Origin: Candidatus Woesearchaeota archaeon
GTDB lineage: Archaea; Nanobdellota; Nanobdellia; Woesearchaeales; DSVV01
Reading direction: 5' to 3'
Length of the DNA stretch: 8,562 nucleotides
Assembly: GCA_016215305.1 (NCBI GenBank)
Contig: JACRKI010000133.1
Span: forward strand, 1-8,562
The notes below the pieces were generated by a model, which worked only from the letters and a program-made list of their open reading frames with translations, was not told the origin of the DNA and ran no database searches. Below, one piece after another: positions 5,781 through 8,562 of this stretch. A program made the position numbers and the translations under genes. Within the stretch, counting starts at the first letter, position 1. The number at the start of each line of letters is the position of its first letter.

Positions 5781-6863
5781 ATGTCAAATTACTCAAGATG
5801 GATTTGTTTTATCTTTCTTCTGCTCCTCATAACAAGCGCGTGCAGTCAGGAAAAGACGCAATTAACAGGAAAGAATAAGCATACTTCCAAAACAGAAGCG
5901 GCAGCTGAGCGAACATCAAGCGCAGAAAAAAATTATATTATCTTCACCTTAAATGACAATGAGTGGGCGTTTCCAGAGAAAAGTGTTGATGCGCTCAAAC
6001 GCGTTATTAAAATCCATGAAAAATATAATGTGCCTATTGACATCTATTTTTCTGATGCCACATTTCAAAATCTGGTTTCAACTTCTCCTGAAGTGTTAAA
6101 GGAATTGAATACGTCTTCAGTTGTCGCGATTGCGTATCACATCCGGCCTCCAATGCCTGCCTATGAAGGATATGATTTCCTCAATCTCATTTCGATGTCA
6201 GAACAGGACAGGTATAACACACTTCTCAATTACGAACAACACCGCTTGGATTTAGAAACAGGCGAAGCAGTCATGACAGATGAAGGCGGCTATCAATATG
6301 TCAAAGACACTATTGGATATTCACCAACAACAGTTTCTGTCGAGAATATAGGTCCAATTGCAAAAACAATGAGGCAAGTGTATGCGGATCTTGGCGCGAA
6401 ACTGAGTGTGAAGCATAGTGGAAACAGTTCTGTTCAGTTTGCGTTGGGGCAAAAAGATGGTCCATTATATGTCCGTCCTGAAAACGCGGAAATTAAATTG
6501 TATGATCATGTGTATGATTATGGACTTGATGAAGCTGCCGCGGGAAAAGTTATTGAAGACGCGATTGTGAAAGAAGGAGTAAGCGGCGGTTTCATCAACA
6601 TCAAGATGCACGATAATAATTTTTATGCAGTAATGCCTGCGCCGTTTTGGGATGTGTACGCGCATGACAAGAAGCCGCCGTTTGATCTTTCCGCGGCGTA
6701 TGAGCATGAGCTTCTCACCACGCAGGAAGCAGAGGATACGTGGGCATTTTATGAGAATACTGTTGCGTATGTGAGTCATCATCCTGAATTATATACTGCG
6801 GTAAACATGTTTGATGTAGAGGAGATGCTGGGAATTCCGAGAAGTGATGTGGCGAGAAAATAA
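5781..6863 (+). CDS. Lipoprotein of unknown function, possible deacetylase-like barrel
   Basis: The 360-residue protein has a hydrophobic signal (about 7-20) ending in TSAC with C21, a lipobox-like lipidation site, though position -3 is Thr rather than the usual aliphatic residue. A charged, Ser/Thr-containing linker follows to about 50. The domain opens with YIIFTLNDNEW (52-62), then KYNVPIDIYFSD (81-92), AIAYHIRPPMP (116-126), NIKMHDNNF (273-281) and YVSHHPELYTAVNMFDVEEML (330-350). The arrangement (Asp-containing first strand, His after a later strand, aromatic/acidic closing strand) recalls polysaccharide-deacetylase barrels, but no classic NodB motif is complete. Treat the fold as a guess. 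It is only distantly reminiscent of the protein at 1322-2509. Its final two codons and stop lie inside the dedA-derived repeat, so the C-terminus may have been set by that rearrangement. Confidence 0.7.
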   Translation: MSNYSRWICFIFLLLLITSACSQEKTQLTGKNKHTSKTEAAAERTSSAEKNYIIFTLNDNEWAFPEKSVDALKRVIKIHEKYNVPIDIYFSDATFQNLVSTSPEVLKELNTSSVVAIAYHIRPPMPAYEGYDFLNLISMSEQDRYNTLLNYEQHRLDLETGEAVMTDEGGYQYVKDTIGYSPTTVSVENIGPIAKTMRQVYADLGAKLSVKHSGNSSVQFALGQKDGPLYVRPENAEIKLYDHVYDYGLDEAAAGKVIEDAIVKEGVSGGFINIKMHDNNFYAVMPAPFWDVYAHDKKPPFDLSAAYEHELLTTQEAEDTWAFYENTVAYVSHHPELYTAVNMFDVEEMLGIPRSDVARK

Positions 6864-6914
6864 GACTGCCAAGGAAATGGCGCCAATAAAATCAGGTATT
6901 CTTTGTTGAATAAT
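6858..6914 (-). pseudogene. dedA: dedA relic with internal deletion
   Basis: Two pieces of a dedA copy are joined here. Positions 6858-6892 match 2706-2740 of the intact gene (33/35) and translate on the minus strand to IGAISLAVLF, where the intact gene has IGAISWAVLF. After 4 unrelated bases, 6897-6914 match 2881-2898 (17/18), covering the codons for FNKEY. The 140 bp that separate these pieces in the intact gene are missing. No product can be made. The relic lies convergent to the lipoprotein gene, just as intact dedA lies convergent to the surface-protein gene at 1322. Confidence 0.8.
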
Positions 6915-6974
6915 CAGAATGTCATTTTCTCCAATCTAAATTTTTTTCCAAGTTTCTTGCTTTCTTTTTCAGTT

Positions 6975-7029
6975 AAAAAATGTACAAATTCCCTGATACT
7001 GCTTCAAGATTGGAATTTGTGCATTTTTT
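6975..7029. terminator. Long intergenic hairpin ending in T6
   Basis: The left arm AAAAAATGTACAAATTCC (6975-6992) pairs with GGAATTTGTGCATTTTTT (7012-7029) at 17 of 18 Watson-Crick positions; the one exception would be a G-U pair in one RNA strand. The loop is 19 nt. The A6 and T6 ends make it work as a terminator in either direction. It lies between the lipoprotein gene with its dedA relic and the M50 protease promoter. A small palindromic mobile element or structured RNA is an alternative. Confidence 0.6.
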
Positions 7030-7037
7030 ATAGTAAG

Positions 7038-7048
7038 GTTTAAATAAC
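7038..7048 (+). promoter_or_regulatory. TATA box of the M50 protease gene
   Basis: GTTTAAATAAC is centred about 26 nt before the ATG at 7069, matching the leaderless pattern. It starts 9 nt after the hairpin, so this gene is isolated from upstream transcription. Confidence 0.6.
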
Positions 7049-7068
7049 ATCATGCATTCATTTTCGTT

Positions 7069-8319
7069 ATGGAAATTTTAGGATACGCAGTTTCCCTTTC
7101 TTTTGACCTGATTATATTTCTGCTTTTCTTGATTGTACTCGGAACAACATTGTATCTCAAGCGAAAAGAGCTTGCGGTGCAAAAGATCGTGAGTTATTTC
7201 ATCTACATCATTATGTATCGAACAAAGTGGGGGCTTGCGTGGATGGATAGAATCTCCAGCAAATATCGTGGAGCAGTCCAGCTTTTTGGCTATATCAGTG
7301 TCGGCATTGGATTTGTGGGGATGATTTATGTCTCGTTAAGCATCTTGCTTTTTTTCTTGCAGTTAATATTTAAGCCCGCAATAGAGCAGGCAGGAGTTTC
7401 GTTAGTGCTTCCGTTCACGAATATTCCCGGTATTGGGTATTTGAGTTTCACGCATTGGATTCTCTCTATCTTTATTCTTGCGATGGTGCATGAATTTTCG
7501 CATGGCGTTGTCGCAAGAGCGCATAATGTGCCTGTCAAATCCAGCGGCTTCGCAGTGTTCGCATTATTCCTTCCAATTATTCCTGCTGCATTTGTCGAGC
7601 CAGATGAAAAGAAACTTGGGAAAATGCCGGACATTGTGCAGTATTCGGTGTTTGCGGCAGGTCCGATGGCAAATCTCGTGCTTGCGTTTTTGATTGTGCT
7701 GATTTTTCCGTTTGCGAGTGATATGACCAATTCAACCCTTGCGCCGTTTGAAGAAAAAATAACAGCGCCTGTGGGATTCACCTATGAAACTCTGAAAAAT
7801 GAAACCTATCCGGCGTATGACGCGGGAATGCAAAACGGCATTTTATCTTCTATTGATGGCCAGCAGATAAATGATTACAGTTCCTTTTATTCCTACGCGT
7901 CTTGCCTGCATCCAAAGCAGAAAGTGATGCTTGGGACAGACAAAGGAAATTATAGCATTGTTACTATTGCAAATCCTGATCAGGAAAAACAAGGAAGAGG
8001 ATTTATTGGCGTCAAACCAGTCCAGAATGAGCGCCGTATCTTGCCTGCGTATGCATGGCTTGCGCCAGTGTATTATTGGTTCAGAGGATTCATCAAATGG
8101 CTGTTCCTGCTCAATTTATTTATTGGTCTTGCGAATTTGTTGCCGCTTGGCATTGTGGATGGCGGCAGAATGCTGCAGACTGCGTTGCATAGTTTGTTTC
8201 AGGACAAAATGCACGCGCAGAAAGTATGGACAATAATTAGTATGTTGTTCTTGGGAGCGTTAGTGTTTGCGCTGCTGGTGAATTATTTAGGAAATCCGTT
8301 TGCGTTGTTGTTTGGGTAA
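7069..8319 (+). CDS. M50-family site-2 protease (intramembrane zinc metalloprotease)
   Basis: The 416-residue multispanning protein carries the complete active site. HEFSH (141-145) supplies two zinc His and the catalytic Glu; NLLPLGIVDGG (356-366) supplies the third ligand, D364. FAAGPMANL (196-204) is the conserved AGPxxN-type segment. A single PDZ-like domain lies between the two halves (about 235-320; AYDAGMQNGILSSIDGQQIND is its most recognisable part), on the outer side. Membrane segments are visible at about 7-29, 73-100, 128-150, 193-215, 340-360 and 385-408. Family members cut transmembrane segments of anti-sigma factors or membrane-bound regulators and clear signal-peptide remnants. 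In archaea the substrates are mostly unknown, and no anti-sigma gene is nearby. The length and layout are typical of archaeal S2P. It has its own promoter and no obvious operon partner. Confidence 0.93.
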   Translation: MEILGYAVSLSFDLIIFLLFLIVLGTTLYLKRKELAVQKIVSYFIYIIMYRTKWGLAWMDRISSKYRGAVQLFGYISVGIGFVGMIYVSLSILLFFLQLIFKPAIEQAGVSLVLPFTNIPGIGYLSFTHWILSIFILAMVHEFSHGVVARAHNVPVKSSGFAVFALFLPIIPAAFVEPDEKKLGKMPDIVQYSVFAAGPMANLVLAFLIVLIFPFASDMTNSTLAPFEEKITAPVGFTYETLKNETYPAYDAGMQNGILSSIDGQQINDYSSFYSYASCLHPKQKVMLGTDKGNYSIVTIANPDQEKQGRGFIGVKPVQNERRILPAYAWLAPVYYWFRGFIKWLFLLNLFIGLANLLPLGIVDGGRMLQTALHSLFQDKMHAQKVWTIISMLFLGALVFALLVNYLGNPFALLFG

Positions 8320-8326
8320 TCAGTAG

Positions 8327-8336
8327 CTTTTAATAG
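8327..8336 (+). promoter_or_regulatory. TATA box of the right-edge gene
   Basis: CTTTTAATAG is centred about 27 nt before the ATG at 8359, the same spacing as at the other genes, which supports that start. Confidence 0.5.
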
Positions 8337-8358
8337 TTATTCCGCAGAAAATATTTTG

Positions 8359-8562
8359 ATGAACAATCTGAAAGAAAAGCTTTCCACTTATTCTCAGCAC
8401 GACATCTACTTCCTGAAATCAAAATGGAGAGATTGGATAGCAAAAAAACAATTTCAGAATTTTGAGGAAATTGATCATAAACCGAATGTACTCTCCGTTT
8501 ACAACATTCTTGATTCACAAAAAATTATTTCAGTTGAATCTGCTCGTAATGGGTTCTCTGCA
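8359..8562 (+). CDS. Unrecognised protein, N-terminal part only
   Basis: An open frame of 68 codons runs off the right edge, starting MNNLKEKLSTYSQHDIYFLK. I do not recognise the family. The visible part is hydrophilic, rich in Lys, Asn and aromatic residues, and has no signal peptide or membrane segment, so it is probably cytoplasmic. The gap to the M50 stop is 39 nt, but a TATA box at the standard distance suggests its own promoter rather than a shared operon. The minus-strand frame over the same region has no such support. Confidence 0.6.
   Translation, partial: MNNLKEKLSTYSQHDIYFLKSKWRDWIAKKQFQNFEEIDHKPNVLSVYNILDSQKIISVESARNGFSA

Noticed and set aside
7052..7081. Nine-codon frame overlapping the M50 start
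   Set aside because: A chance ATG between TATA box and gene start; too short and unsupported to call a leader peptide.
7326..7781. 151-codon minus-strand frame
   Set aside because: Antisense to the M50 catalytic core; no start signals and no recognisable domain.
1..8562. tRNA, rRNA, CRISPR array or transposase
   Set aside because: No cloverleaf, rRNA-like stretch, regularly spaced repeats or transposase motifs were seen on either strand.

Overview
The window looks like a piece of an archaeal chromosome, probably a small-genome DPANN-type lineage (Woesearchaeota or Pacearchaeota are my guess; the sequence does not prove it). The case for archaea is as follows. Almost every gene has a TATA-like box centred 24-27 nt upstream of its ATG, which puts transcription starts at or next to the start codon (leaderless mRNAs). 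The protein families also fit: a VapB antitoxin, an archaeal-type winged-helix regulator, a membrane site-2 protease, and secreted proteins with Ser/Thr linkers and a CGDGIC-type cysteine tail.

Layout. Positions 1-851 (minus) hold thioredoxin reductase, cut by the left edge. Positions 981-1271 hold a VapB-like antitoxin with a perfect palindrome over its start region, followed by a broken vapC remnant. Positions 1322-2509 encode a membrane-anchored extracytoplasmic protein with a probable polysaccharide-deacetylase-like fold. Positions 2553-3227 (minus) encode a DedA-family membrane protein. Positions 3342-5691 are a type II restriction-modification module. It has an MvaI/BcnI-family endonuclease (plus), a convergent amino-methyltransferase (minus) whose stop is 4 nt away, and a winged-helix regulator that overlaps the methyltransferase start. 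Positions 5781-6863 encode a lipoprotein, possibly also deacetylase-like. Positions 6858-7029 hold a fragment of a second dedA copy and a long hairpin. Positions 7069-8319 encode an M50 site-2 protease. From 8359 an unrecognised gene runs off the right edge.

How the parts relate. The restriction-modification module appears to have its own control circuit. The endonuclease gene and the regulator-methyltransferase operon carry the same 12-bp element, TAAGTTGTGGTA, upstream of their TATA boxes. In both cases it ends exactly 35 nt before the ATG. The small winged-helix protein is the natural candidate to bind it, which would make it an archaeal counterpart of bacterial controller (C) proteins. 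The module is AT-rich and lies between two copies of a 35-bp dedA-derived sequence (33/35 identical). That points to insertion or rearrangement at this locus. The surrounding genes are mostly envelope and housekeeping functions: two surface proteins, DedA, the membrane protease and the redox enzyme.
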